Positions 20,659-29,187 of a stretch of 64,000 nucleotides of DNA are shown here, piece by piece; position 1 is the stretch's first letter, and every line of letters starts with the position of its first letter. The notes under the pieces were generated by a model. That model worked only from the letters and a program-made list of their open reading frames with translations, was not told the DNA's origin and ran no database searches. The position numbers were made by a program, and so were the translations under genes. Source of the DNA: Streptomyces sp. NBC_00568 (GTDB taxonomy: Bacteria; Actinomycetota; Actinomycetes; Streptomycetales; Streptomycetaceae); the NCBI RefSeq assembly GCF_026341855.1, contig NZ_JAPENW010000001.1:2356001-2420000 (forward strand), read 5' to 3'.

Positions 20659-21513
20659 ATGAGCATTGTCGTCACCGGAGCCACCGGACACCTCGGCCGT
20701 CACGTGGTCGACCAGCTGCTGGAGAAGACCCCGGCCGAGCAGATCACCGCCGTCGTGCGCGACGAGGCCAAGGCCGCCGGCCTCGCGGCCCGCGGCGTAC
20801 GGCTCGCGGTCGCCGACTACAACACGCCCGAGACCTTCGACGGCCTGTTCTCGGCCGGTGACAAGGTGCTGCTGATCTCGGGCAACGAGTTCGACAAGGG
20901 CCGCGTCCAGCAGCACCGGGTCGTCATCGACGCCGCCAGGGCGGCCGGAGTCTCCCTGCTCGCCTACACCAGCGCCCCCGGCAGCCTGACGGCCGCGCTG
21001 GCCGACGACCACCGCGCCACCGAGGAGGTGCTGCTCGCCTCCGGGCTGCCCTACACGCTGCTGCGCAACGGCTGGTACCACGAGAACTACACCGAGAACC
21101 TCGCCCCGGTGCTGGAGCACAACGCCGTCGTCCAGGCCGCCGGAGAGGGCCGGATCGCCTCCGCCTCGCGCGCCGACTACGCGGCCGCCGCCGTCGCGGT
21201 GCTGACCGGCGAGGGGCACGAGAACAAGACATACGAGCTGAGCGGCGACGAGGCGTGGGGCTTCGCCGAGTACGCCGCCGAGCTGAGCCGGCAGACCGGC
21301 AAGGAGATCGCCTACCACCCCGTCTCCCCCGAGGCCTTCACCGGCATCCTGACCGGTGCCGGGCTGCCCAAGGTCTTCGCCGGGATCCTCGCGGGCGTCG
21401 ACACCTCCATCGAGAAGGGCGAGCTGGCCGTCACCACCGGGGATCTGTCCCGCCTGGCGGGCCGCCCGACCACGCCGATCGCCGAGTCCGTCGCGGCGGC
21501 ACTGAAGGGCTGA
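20659..21513 (+). CDS. NmrA-like NAD(P)-binding oxidoreductase (QorB-type)
   Basis: This 284-residue atypical short-chain dehydrogenase is of the NmrA/quinone reductase 2 group. The nucleotide-binding motif TGATGHLGRHVVDQL is at the very N-terminus. LAYTSAPGSL and LRNGWYHENYTENL are group-typical, as is the C-terminal domain with HENKTYELSGDEAW. I use the ATG at 20659 because the AAGGAG box (20644-20649) lies nine bases before it; the ATG at 20650 directly abuts that box. Members reduce quinones or sense NADPH. It lies divergent from the HxlR gene, its probable repressor. Confidence 0.9.
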   Translation: MSIVVTGATGHLGRHVVDQLLEKTPAEQITAVVRDEAKAAGLAARGVRLAVADYNTPETFDGLFSAGDKVLLISGNEFDKGRVQQHRVVIDAARAAGVSLLAYTSAPGSLTAALADDHRATEEVLLASGLPYTLLRNGWYHENYTENLAPVLEHNAVVQAAGEGRIASASRADYAAAAVAVLTGEGHENKTYELSGDEAWGFAEYAAELSRQTGKEIAYHPVSPEAFTGILTGAGLPKVFAGILAGVDTSIEKGELAVTTGDLSRLAGRPTTPIAESVAAALKG

Positions 21514-21540
21514 CACCCCCTCGGGTGCCGGGCCCGGCCC

Positions 21541-21599
21541 CGCACACCCCGCCTGTCATGACCGTATGGCGATACGGGCATGACAGGCGGGGGTGTGCG
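21541..21599. terminator. Large 27-bp imperfect hairpin
   Basis: The left arm (21541-21567) and right arm (21572-21599) are complementary over about 27 positions with one bulged base and one mismatch, around a GGCG loop. It starts 28 bases after the reductase stop and ends about 105 bases before rarD. It is much longer than an ordinary terminator stem, but termination of the upstream transcript is the simplest reading. Confidence 0.7.
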
Positions 21600-21704
21600 G
21601 CGCTACCTTCTTTCAGGCTGCACGGAAGTTCCCCGACCGCACGGGAGCGTCCGGAGCGCAGGGGGCGCGACAGGCGTCCGAGGTCGCAGAAGAAGGAGAC
21701 GCCG

Positions 21705-22835
21705 GTGGCCGGGAAGTCGAGGGGCGAGCAGCAGATAGGTCTGCTGAACGGCTTCGCGGCGTACGGGATGTGGGGGCTCGTCCCCCTCTTCTGGCCGCTG
21801 CTGAAGCCCTCCGGAGCGGTCGAGATCCTCGCCCACCGGATGGCGTGGTCGCTGGTGGTCGTCGGTGCGGTGCTGCTGGTGATGCGGCGCTGGGCCTGGG
21901 CGGGCGAACTGCTGCGGCAGCCGCGCAAGCTGGCTCTGATCGCGGTCGCGGCGACGGTCATCACCGTCAACTGGGGCGTCTACATCTGGGCGGTCAACTC
22001 CGAGCACGTCGTCGAGGCCTCGCTCGGCTACTTCATCAACCCCCTCGTCACCATCGCGATGGGCGTGCTGCTCCTCAAGGAACGGCTGCGGCCGGTGCAG
22101 TGGGCCGCGGTGGGCGTCGGCTTCGCGGCCGTCCTCGTCCTGACGATCGGCTACGGCCACCCGCCGTGGATCTCCCTCTGCCTCGCCTTCTCCTTCGCCA
22201 CGTACGGCCTGGTGAAGAAGAAGGTCAACCTCGGCGGCATCGAGTCGCTCGCCGCCGAGACCGCGATCCAGTTCCTCCCGGCGCTGGCGTACCTGGTGTG
22301 GCTGGGGTCGCGCGGCGACGCGACGTTCGGTGCGCAGGCGCCGGGGCACGCCGCGCTGCTCGCGGCGACCGGCCTGGTGACGGCCGTCCCCCTCGTCTGC
22401 TTCGGCGCCGCCGCGATCCGCGTGCCGCTGTCCACCCTGGGCCTGCTCCAGTACATGGCCCCCGTCTTCCAGTTCCTCCTCGGCATCTTCTACTTCCACG
22501 AGGCCATGCCGGCCGAGCGCTGGGCCGGGTTCGCGCTGGTGTGGCTCGCGCTGTCGCTCCTGACGTTCGACGCGCTGCGCGCCGCGCGGCGGGGTGCCCG
22601 AGCCCTGCGGGAGTCGGCCCGCGCGACCGTGCCCGGGACCGCCGCGGAGACCGCGGACACCGCGACCGACGCGACCGACGCGGCTGATGCCGCTGCGTCG
22701 GTGGACCTCGCGAGCGCCTCCATCGACCTCGCGAACACCTCCACCGAGGTCACGTGCACCTCCACCGAGGTCGCGGGGACCGCCGCCCTCGCCGCGGGTA
22801 CCGCCGGGCCGGCCGGTTCGCACGGAACCTCGTAG
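21705..22835 (+). CDS. rarD: RarD/EamA-type transporter with repeat-rich tail
   Basis: This 376-residue inner-membrane protein has ten predicted helices from two EamA units. Typical RarD features are GLVPLFWPLLKP, EILAHRMAWSLV, NWGVYIWAVNSEHVVEASLGYFINPL and LGLLQYMAPVFQFLLG. The GTG start at 21705 is six bases after AAGGAG. After residue ~300 an Ala/Thr/Asp-rich soluble tail of ~75 residues follows, with small duplications (STEVTCTSTEVAG); it is not part of the family domain. RarD proteins are putative drug/metabolite exporters, chloramphenicol-associated in name only. The substrate is unknown. Confidence 0.9.
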   Translation: MAGKSRGEQQIGLLNGFAAYGMWGLVPLFWPLLKPSGAVEILAHRMAWSLVVVGAVLLVMRRWAWAGELLRQPRKLALIAVAATVITVNWGVYIWAVNSEHVVEASLGYFINPLVTIAMGVLLLKERLRPVQWAAVGVGFAAVLVLTIGYGHPPWISLCLAFSFATYGLVKKKVNLGGIESLAAETAIQFLPALAYLVWLGSRGDATFGAQAPGHAALLAATGLVTAVPLVCFGAAAIRVPLSTLGLLQYMAPVFQFLLGIFYFHEAMPAERWAGFALVWLALSLLTFDALRAARRGARALRESARATVPGTAAETADTATDATDAADAAASVDLASASIDLANTSTEVTCTSTEVAGTAALAAGTAGPAGSHGTS

Positions 22836-22982
22836 CGGGCGGACCCGTCCGGTCCGCCGGGCGCCGACGGCTCCGGACGGATCGATCCGGGGCCGGAGCG
22901 GTGGGGCACGCCCTCGTACGACATGAGGTCGGCCCCGGCGATTCCGTTGCCCGCCCGGACGTGGAACCACAAGAGTGGCTTC

Positions 22983-23453
22983 ATGACGTCTACTCCCGCG
23001 CCCGTACCCGTCCACTGGAAACTTGTCGTCGACTCCGCCGATCCGCACGCGCAGGCCGACTTCTGGTCCGCCGCGCTCGGTTACACGGTCGAGGACAACA
23101 GCGCCTTCATCGAGCAGCTGCTCGGCCTCGGCGCCCTGCCGGCCGAGGCCACCGTCGACTTCCACGGCCGCCGGGCCTTCCGGGACCTGATCGCCGTACG
23201 GCATCCCGACGACCCCTACGACAGGGACCGCGGCACCGGCCTCGGGCGGCGCCTGCTCTTCCAGCGCGTCCCCGAGCCCAAGACCGTCAAGAACCGTATC
23301 CACCTCGACCTGCACCCCGGCGAGGGGCGGCGCGCCGACGAGGTCGAGCGTCTGACGACGCTGGGGGCGAGCGTGCTCCGGGAGGTGAAGGAACCCGCGG
23401 GCGCTTGGGTGGTGATGGCGGACCCCGAGGGGAACGAGTTCTGCGTCCACTGA
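22983..23453 (+). CDS. VOC-superfamily (glyoxalase-like) protein
   Basis: This 156-residue protein has a betaalphabeta glyoxalase-like fold. VHWKLVVDSADPHAQADFWSAALGYTVED at the start and AGAWVVMADPEGNEFCVH at the end are hallmark ends of actinobacterial VOC proteins, with HLDLHPGEG in the middle providing a metal-site-like segment. It is probably cytosolic. The substrate cannot be predicted. The start ATG has only a weak ribosome binding site. It converges on the secretion-like locus, which begins 43 bases downstream. Confidence 0.85.
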   Translation: MTSTPAPVPVHWKLVVDSADPHAQADFWSAALGYTVEDNSAFIEQLLGLGALPAEATVDFHGRRAFRDLIAVRHPDDPYDRDRGTGLGRRLLFQRVPEPKTVKNRIHLDLHPGEGRRADEVERLTTLGASVLREVKEPAGAWVVMADPEGNEFCVH

Positions 23454-23496
23454 CGCCGGACCGGTCCGAACCGGGGCAGCCCGGTCACCGGACCGC

Positions 23497-24231
23497 TCAG
23501 CGGCGGGGAGGGGCGGCTCCGGGAACGGGCCGTGCGGATGCCGGTGCCGCTGCGGGCGCCGCTGCCCCTGCCCGTGGCGGGGAGGCCGCCGTCGCCGGGG
23601 ACACCGCCCGTGCGGCGGCGGTCACCGACCGTACGGGGGAAGCCGGTCGCGCGCCGTGAGCGGCGGCGGCCGGTGGTGCTCCCGGTGCCGGTGCCCCACG
23701 GATCAGCTCCCTGGCCGCGTCGGCGCGCTCCGTCGTGAGGGCGTGGGCGGCGGCCGGGGTGGAACCCGAGCGCGTACGGGCCGCCACGGCGGTCGGCAGG
23801 TGTGCGCCGACGGCCAGGTCGGCGGCGACGCGGGAGCGCAGGGCCCCGACCGCGGCAAGGTGACTCCGCGCCTGCTCCGGGGTGAGCGACTCGACGGAGA
23901 CGCTCACCGCGGCGCGGACGACGGCCGGGTGCGTCGGGATGGGTGCGGCGCCGTGGGAACGCGCGGAACGGAGACCGGCCGGGCCCGCTCCGGCCGTCCG
24001 GGGTACGCCACGGCCGGTTCCACCCGGCCGGTCGGCAGCGCCACGCGGCTGAAGCGTGCGCCAGCTCATCGTGCCGGTGAGCTCGTTGACCGTCAGCTCG
24101 ATGCGGGGGTGCGGGGCGCGACCTCCCCCGCCCGCAGCGCCGTCCGTGTTCCTGTTCCGGCGCCGGTTGCCGAGCCCCTTGCTGATCCCGTCACTGATCC
24201 TGTTCCGCGCGTTCCGGTCGTCATTCGCCAT
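23497..24231 (-). CDS. Basic protein of unknown function, last gene of the minus arm of the T4SS-like locus
   Basis: This encodes 244 residues starting at ATG 24231, which overlaps the stop of the upstream gene by 11 bases. The N-terminus is strongly basic (NARNRISDGISKGLGNRRRN). A short block with RIELTVNELTGTMSWRTL and an Ala/Leu helical region (ESLTPEQARSHLAAVGALRSRVAADLAVG, about residues 120-150) look folded. The final ~70 residues are Ala/Pro low complexity. No membrane segment or signal peptide is seen. I recognise no family. Coupling to the preceding gene suggests that both belong to the secretion-like locus. Confidence 0.65.
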   Translation of the reverse strand: MANDDRNARNRISDGISKGLGNRRRNRNTDGAAGGGGRAPHPRIELTVNELTGTMSWRTLQPRGAADRPGGTGRGVPRTAGAGPAGLRSARSHGAAPIPTHPAVVRAAVSVSVESLTPEQARSHLAAVGALRSRVAADLAVGAHLPTAVAARTRSGSTPAAAHALTTERADAARELIRGAPAPGAPPAAAAHGARPASPVRSVTAAARAVSPATAASPPRAGAAAPAAAPASARPVPGAAPPRR

Positions 24232-26518
24232 GGGCGCGGGGTGTCTGGTTGTAAGGGTTGTCCGCCATGGCGCGGGCGCGTTCTGCGAGGCGGCCCATGC
24301 GGGTGCGGGCCGATTCAAGCTGTTCGATGTCGTCGGCGGCGGGGCCGCCGTCGACCGTGAGCTCGGTCCACACGCCGATCAGATCCCGCCCGAGGTGCAG
24401 TCCCTGGAGAGGGTCCCGGACGGCACGCCACGCGGCGGCCGCGCTCTGGACGTTGCCGTAGGCGGCACGGGTGTCCCGGTGGCGTCGGCGGACCCGCGCG
24501 AGGTCCAGCGACAGATGGAACGACCTGAGGGCGTCACCGGCCAAGTAGGCGATGTACGCGGTCAGTTCGCGCAGCTTCAGCACCTCGGGGTGTTCCTGGC
24601 CCAGCGACTGCGCCGCCTCGCCGACGGCACGCTCCGCCATCCCGGCGGCGGCCTCGATACGGCCCATCTTCACGGCCTCGTTGATCCGGGCCACGGGCTC
24701 CGCCAGGAACGCCGCCGCGGCGTCCCGCTCCGGCGCCCCCTCTTCCGGACCCGGCCCGAGCACCGACTCGGCGACGGCGTCGAAGCCGCGCACGGGAGCG
24801 GGCTTCGGCTCGGGTTCCGGCTCCGAAGCCATCAGGGACAAGGCGTCCATCGCGGGGGCCGGCTTCCGCTCGGGGGCGGGCTTCGGCTCGGGAGCCGACG
24901 CGGGCTCGGGCGCGGACCTTGCCTCGGGCGCGGGCATCCGCTCCGGGGCGGCCATCGGCACGGGGGCGGGGTCGGCCAGCGGGGCCGGTCCGAACTCCCC
25001 CGTCGGAGCGGGTGTCGCGGCGGCCGACTCCGGCACCGCCCGCAGCACATGCGTCGACGCGCTCCCGGGCAACGGCTTCGGTTCCGGTACCGCCCGCAGC
25101 ACGAAGGTGGACGGTGTGGGAGTGCCGGGCACGGCATGCCCGGCCGCGGGCACCGGTTCGGGGCCGGAAGCAGGAGCCACGGCCCCGCCCGCAGGAGCAG
25201 CCCCCGCATCGGCGGCCCTGCCGGAGTCGCCCGCCACACCCGACCCGGACACCGACACGGGAGCGGTCCCGTGCGCGGACTCCGGGGTCGTCACGGGCGC
25301 GGGCTGCGGCACGAACTCGGCCGTCACCGCAGGCTCGGACCTCCGAACGGGCGCGGGCACAGGCGCGGCCTGCGGCACGGGAGCGAACTCCGGCGTCGCC
25401 ACCGGCGCGGGCTGCGGCACGAACTCGGCCGTCACCGCAGGCTCGGACCTCCGAACGGGCGCGGGCACAGGCGCGGCCTGCGGCGCGGGAGCGAACTCAG
25501 GCGTCGCCACCGGCGCGGACTGCGAGTGCGGCTGCGGCTGCGGCACGAACTCCGCGGTCACCGCGGGCTCAGGCCTCCGCACAGGCTCCGGCGCCGTCTC
25601 GGGCATCGGCGGGGCCGGTTGCGTGTTCGGTTCCGGCACCGCCCGCAGAACGTACGTCGCCTTGTCGCGGCGCGGAGTACCCGGTGATTCCGGAGCCTCC
25701 GCCGACCGCTCGGCGGGCACCGGAGCGGGCGGAAGCGGCGGAGCCTGTGGCTCCGGACGCCGCTGGGCCGAGGGCTGAGGCGCCTGGACCGGCGGCTGCG
25801 GGGCGTCCCTGACCGGATACGGCGGGCGCTCCTGAGCCAGCTGCTGCGGGCGCTCCTGGGCCGGAGCGTGCGGGCGCTGCTGAACCACCGGGTGCCGGCT
25901 GCTCTCGGGAGCCGGCGGCTGGTGGGCCCCCGAGGCCGACGCCTGCTGGGTCTCCGGGACCGGCGACTGCTGGGTCTCGGGGACCGGCGGCTGCGGGACC
26001 GGTGACTGCGGGCGCTGCTGAACCGGGGGCTGTGCGAAGTTCCGGGCCGGAGGCTGGGAGTGGCCCTCGGCCGGAGCGTGGCGGTGCTCCTGGGCCGGGG
26101 GCTGCGGGCTCCGGTGGGCCCGCTGTTCGTACGGCGCCTGGGGCGTCATGCGTACCGGCTCCCCCGTATAGCGGCTGGAGCCGTCGACGTGCACCTGGAG
26201 CGGTACGACGAAGCCGATGCGTTCGTCGTGGATGGTGGCGAGGACGGGGTGGCCGGTGGCGAGGGCGAGGCGGTGGAGGTAGCTCAGGATCGCGCCCTGC
26301 ACCGTCTCCCCGGGCGCGGCGACGACCGGCATCCCGCCGACGGTGGCATCGCCTGTGGCGCCCGCGGGGCCACGGACCGCGGCCCCCGCCGGGCCGTCCG
26401 CCGATGCCGGTACATGGACCTCGATCGGCGTCATCGCGGTGGTCGGCTGCCCCCCGGCACCGGGCGCCGAGCGCTGCCGCTTGAGTTCCCGCTTCTGTTC
26501 GCGGCTGAGTCGAGACAT
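24221..26518 (-). CDS. Large Pro/Ala-rich protein with a C-terminal TPR-like domain
   Basis: This is a 765-residue protein in three parts. The N-terminus is basic (SREQKRELKRQ) and leads into a folded domain (residues ~25-130) with GETVQGAILSYLHRLALATG and HDERIGFVVPLQVHVDGSS. Residues ~140-600 are disordered Pro/Ala/Glu sequence with two exact-length 36-residue copies (25301-25516, 108-bp period). This part also has three copies of a (T)xVLRAVPE motif. The last ~150 residues are helical and TPR-like (AGMAERAVGEAAQSLGQEHPEVLKLRELTAYIAYLAGD). The start ATG 26518 has GAGGGA upstream, overlapping the preceding stop. It may be a cytoplasmic scaffold for the locus. The function is unknown. Confidence 0.7.
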   Translation of the reverse strand: MSRLSREQKRELKRQRSAPGAGGQPTTAMTPIEVHVPASADGPAGAAVRGPAGATGDATVGGMPVVAAPGETVQGAILSYLHRLALATGHPVLATIHDERIGFVVPLQVHVDGSSRYTGEPVRMTPQAPYEQRAHRSPQPPAQEHRHAPAEGHSQPPARNFAQPPVQQRPQSPVPQPPVPETQQSPVPETQQASASGAHQPPAPESSRHPVVQQRPHAPAQERPQQLAQERPPYPVRDAPQPPVQAPQPSAQRRPEPQAPPLPPAPVPAERSAEAPESPGTPRRDKATYVLRAVPEPNTQPAPPMPETAPEPVRRPEPAVTAEFVPQPQPHSQSAPVATPEFAPAPQAAPVPAPVRRSEPAVTAEFVPQPAPVATPEFAPVPQAAPVPAPVRRSEPAVTAEFVPQPAPVTTPESAHGTAPVSVSGSGVAGDSGRAADAGAAPAGGAVAPASGPEPVPAAGHAVPGTPTPSTFVLRAVPEPKPLPGSASTHVLRAVPESAAATPAPTGEFGPAPLADPAPVPMAAPERMPAPEARSAPEPASAPEPKPAPERKPAPAMDALSLMASEPEPEPKPAPVRGFDAVAESVLGPGPEEGAPERDAAAAFLAEPVARINEAVKMGRIEAAAGMAERAVGEAAQSLGQEHPEVLKLRELTAYIAYLAGDALRSFHLSLDLARVRRRHRDTRAAYGNVQSAAAAWRAVRDPLQGLHLGRDLIGVWTELTVDGGPAADDIEQLESARTRMGRLAERARAMADNPYNQTPRAHGE
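25301..25516. repeat. Tandem 108-bp duplication
   Basis: Two adjacent near-identical copies, 25301-25408 and 25409-25516, lie inside the disordered region of the large Pro/Ala-rich protein. Each encodes 36 residues including RRSEPAVTAEFVPQP. A third, more diverged copy appears to follow. Period is a multiple of three, so the frame is kept. Confidence 0.9.
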
Positions 26519-26526
26519 CGGTTCCC

Positions 26527-27333
26527 TCACGAAGGGGTGGTCGCGGACGAGGATGAGGTCGAGGACACGGGCGAGGGCGATGAGGATGCCGGCGGTGACG
26601 GCGGGGTCGCCGCCTCCACCGTCTCCACCTCGGAGATGCGCCACGGCCGGCCGTCGCCGGCCCGGGTGAGCTTGAGGTAGACACTGGCGCGCGGACCCGT
26701 GCCCGTCCAGCCGTCGCGGCCGTGGGCCGTGCCCTCCACGAAGAGGGCGCGATAGGCCAGGACGGCCGTGTCGGCGGGGCCGTCGGCGTCGTCGTCCGCG
26801 CTCACGTCCACCGTGGTCCACGCCCGGTGGCCGGCCCAGGTGTTCCACTCGTTGCCCGCCCCGCTGGCGGGGCGGTACGACCGCTCGGCCGCGGCCTTGG
26901 GGGCGGTGAACCAGCGGGCCGAACGCAGCACGGCGTCGTGCGGACCGTAGTCGTATTTCGTGTCATGGCCGTACGCCACCTCCGCCCACGCCTCCGATAC
27001 TTCCGTCGCGTCCGTCCCGTCGACACCCGACGGGCTCGGGACATGCGCGTCCGCGCCCAGCGGCCTGCCCGACGGGAGGGGCGCCTTCGGTGCCACGGAG
27101 GGCATCGTGGAAGACGACGATCCCGGCGCGCCCACCGCATCACGATGGTCCCGCAGGCCACAGCCCGTCAACGCCAGCACCCCGGTCACGGACACGACCG
27201 CCAGCGCGGAGACCGTCCTCCGGCGCATCCCCGCACGGACTCCCGTACGTGTTCCCGTACAGGCGCTCGTACGCGTCCCCGTACCTGGCGCCTTGCGCGC
27301 GTCCGTACCCGTTCCCGTACCTGTCGTCCTCAT
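26527..27333 (-). CDS. Lipoprotein of the T4SS-like locus
   Basis: This encodes 268 residues. The start ATG at 27333 is preceded by GGAGGG; a GTG 18 bases upstream overlaps the previous stop and is less likely. After a Thr/Gly/Arg-rich repetitive N-terminus (GTGTGTD, GTRTGVR) comes a signal sequence TVSALAVVSVTGVLALTGCG with lipobox LTGC, so the mature protein should be anchored outside the membrane. The mature part is Ser/Pro-rich at both ends. Its folded core (residues ~105-235) contains EVSEAWAEVAYGHDTKYDYG and a beta-rich SVYLKLTRAGDGRPWRISEVE, which resembles an NTF2-like fold; that is inference. The long N-terminal region before the signal helix is unusual. Confidence 0.7.
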   Translation of the reverse strand: MRTTGTGTGTDARKAPGTGTRTSACTGTRTGVRAGMRRRTVSALAVVSVTGVLALTGCGLRDHRDAVGAPGSSSSTMPSVAPKAPLPSGRPLGADAHVPSPSGVDGTDATEVSEAWAEVAYGHDTKYDYGPHDAVLRSARWFTAPKAAAERSYRPASGAGNEWNTWAGHRAWTTVDVSADDDADGPADTAVLAYRALFVEGTAHGRDGWTGTGPRASVYLKLTRAGDGRPWRISEVETVEAATPPSPPASSSPSPVSSTSSSSATTPS

Positions 27334-27347
27334 CCTCGCCTCCCTCC

Positions 27348-28385
27348 TCACTTCAGCCCCAGCCAGGGTGCCGGATCCACGTACGTGCCGTTCTGCTGGA
27401 CCTCGAAGTGCGCGTGCGGTCCGGTCGAGAGGCCGGTGGATCCCACCTCGCCGACCCTCTGGCCGACCCGCACCTGCTGGCCGACACTCACACTGGGGCG
27501 GCTTCTCATGTGGTTGTAGGTCGTCGAGATCTGGTCGCCGCCGATGGTTCCGTGGGAGATGACCACGCGGTTGCCGTAACCGTTGGACCAGCCGGCGAAG
27601 GTGACCTTGCCGTCCCGGGCCGCCATGAACGGCGTACCCAGCGGGGCGGCGAAGTCGATGCCGGTGTGCAGCTTCATGACGTGCTTGATCGGGTGCATGC
27701 GCATGCCGTACGGGGAGGTGATGCGCGGGGTGCCGGAGAGCGGCATCGCCATCTGCTGCCCGTCGGGAATCCTGCCCGGCGGATCGTCCACCGACTCGTA
27801 CTTGGATATCAGGGACTTGATGCGGGCGACGTAGTCCCGGGTCTCGGTGTACGGGGGTATGCCGCCGTACTGGTGCACCGCGCCGGGTCCCGCGTTGTAC
27901 GCCGCGAGGGCGAGGTCGAGGGTCTCACCGCTCGCCTCGCCGCGGTTCTTGTAGCCCTCGACCTGCTTGGCGAGGGCGCAGTCGTAGCGGCCCTGGGCCA
28001 TGATCGCGTCGCCGGGATCGTACGGAGACACCCGGCCGTTGCCGTCGTCGTCCTTCCCCCAGGTCTGCCAGGTGCCGGGCATGAACTGCGACAGCCCCTC
28101 GGCGCCGACCGGGGACCGGGCGTTGGGGTTCCAGCCCGACTCGGCCTCGATCTGCGCGGCGATGACCGCCGGTTTGATGACATCGCACAGGGCACCCGCC
28201 TTCAGCACCCAGGGCACGTACTGCTGGGGTACGGCGCCGTCCTTCAGCCCGCCGCCCGCGCCCGACCCCGTGTCCGCCTCGCTCGGCGATCCGCTCACCG
28301 CGACCATCATGACCACTGGCATGATCACCACGGCGAGACAGCCGCCGACCACCCAGGTCATGGTGGATCCACCCCCGTTGGACAT
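27348..28385 (-). CDS. VirB1-like lytic transglycosylase fused to M23 endopeptidase
   Basis: This 345-residue cell-wall hydrolase is anchored by one N-terminal helix (WVVGGCLAVVIMPVVMMVAV). Residues ~55-185 are a transglycosylase domain: catalytic glutamate in IAAQIEAESGWNP, GLSQFMPGTWQTWG and LAAYNAGPGAV. Residues ~215-340 are an M23 zinc peptidase with SPYGMRMHP, KLHTGIDFAAPLG and HAHFEV supplying the zinc ligands. It can therefore cut both glycan strands and peptide bridges, as needed to open the wall for a secretion channel. It heads the minus arm and is divergent from the channel genes. Confidence 0.9.
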   Translation of the reverse strand: MSNGGGSTMTWVVGGCLAVVIMPVVMMVAVSGSPSEADTGSGAGGGLKDGAVPQQYVPWVLKAGALCDVIKPAVIAAQIEAESGWNPNARSPVGAEGLSQFMPGTWQTWGKDDDGNGRVSPYDPGDAIMAQGRYDCALAKQVEGYKNRGEASGETLDLALAAYNAGPGAVHQYGGIPPYTETRDYVARIKSLISKYESVDDPPGRIPDGQQMAMPLSGTPRITSPYGMRMHPIKHVMKLHTGIDFAAPLGTPFMAARDGKVTFAGWSNGYGNRVVISHGTIGGDQISTTYNHMRSRPSVSVGQQVRVGQRVGEVGSTGLSTGPHAHFEVQQNGTYVDPAPWLGLK

Positions 28386-28557
28386 CGGCTCCCCTCAGCC
28401 TCAAGATCCGGTCGTGTACATGCAGTTGAGTCTCTCGGCTCCCACCCGATTCCCGCGTCACCGCGGCGTCACAGACTCGTCCCAGGAACTCACGCCCCGT
28501 TACCCAACCCGTTCCGCCGCCGGGAAGATCGGGGCACGGACGAAGGGCGGAGCGCCC
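28386..28557. promoter_or_regulatory. Divergent promoter region of the T4SS-like locus
   Basis: These 172 bases separate the minus arm (wall hydrolase) from the plus arm (channel genes) and must hold promoters for both. I see no gene and no strong palindrome. The plus-side gene has GAAGGGCGG upstream of its ATG as a ribosome binding site. Confidence 0.45.
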
Positions 28558-29187
28558 ATGCAGGGGATCGAGGGGGTGGCGATGCGAGCGAACGAGGGGG
28601 TGGCCATGCGCGGGAACGAAGGAGTGCCGATGGGCGGGAGCGAGGGCGCGGCGCCGCGCGGGAACGTGCCGCGGGGGCCGGGCGGGCCCGAGATATGGAT
28701 TCGCGGACCGGTCGGTGAACCGGAACAGCCGCGACAGCAGCACGAGGAGGAACGGCAACTCGCCGTGAGTACACGGCAGTTCTCCTGGGTCGCCACCCAT
28801 GGCGGAGCCGGCGCCTCCACGCTCGCCGGCGTCTTCGGCGGCCATGACGCGGGCCGCAACTGGCCCCGCCCGGACCAGGGCGAGCCGGGCTCGGTCCTGC
28901 TCGTCGGGCGTACGCACGCGGCGGGTCTGGACGCCGTCTCGCACACCCTCGACATCTTCCGTCGCGGTGACGCGCCGCCCGGACTCGATCTCGACGCCAT
29001 CGTCCTGGTCGCGGACGCGCCCGGGCGGCTGCCGCGCCAACTCACCCAGCGCGTCAAGGTGATCAGCTCGGTCATAGACGTCTACCGGGTGCCGTGGATA
29101 CCCGCGTGGCGCACCGGCGACGTCACCGGACCGCTGCCGCGCGAGATCGCACCGCTGGCCCGACTGACCGGAAGGACCGCACCGTGA
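28558..29187 (+). CDS. P-loop-like (ParA/DUF6668-type) protein opening the plus arm
   Basis: This encodes 209 residues from ATG 28558. The N-terminal ~40 residues are an imperfect repeat of an EGVAMR(A/G)N unit, followed by a Pro/Arg linker. The folded part begins STRQFSWVATHGGAGASTLAGVFGG, resembling the deviant Walker A of ParA/MinD proteins. LDAIVLVADAPGRLPRQLTQRVKVISSVIDVYRVPWIPAWRTG then resembles the switch and later strands of that fold. Canonical lysines of the P-loop are missing, so ATP hydrolysis is doubtful. It overlaps the pilin-like gene by four bases. It may position or regulate the secretion apparatus. Confidence 0.65.
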   Translation: MQGIEGVAMRANEGVAMRGNEGVPMGGSEGAAPRGNVPRGPGGPEIWIRGPVGEPEQPRQQHEEERQLAVSTRQFSWVATHGGAGASTLAGVFGGHDAGRNWPRPDQGEPGSVLLVGRTHAAGLDAVSHTLDIFRRGDAPPGLDLDAIVLVADAPGRLPRQLTQRVKVISSVIDVYRVPWIPAWRTGDVTGPLPREIAPLARLTGRTAP

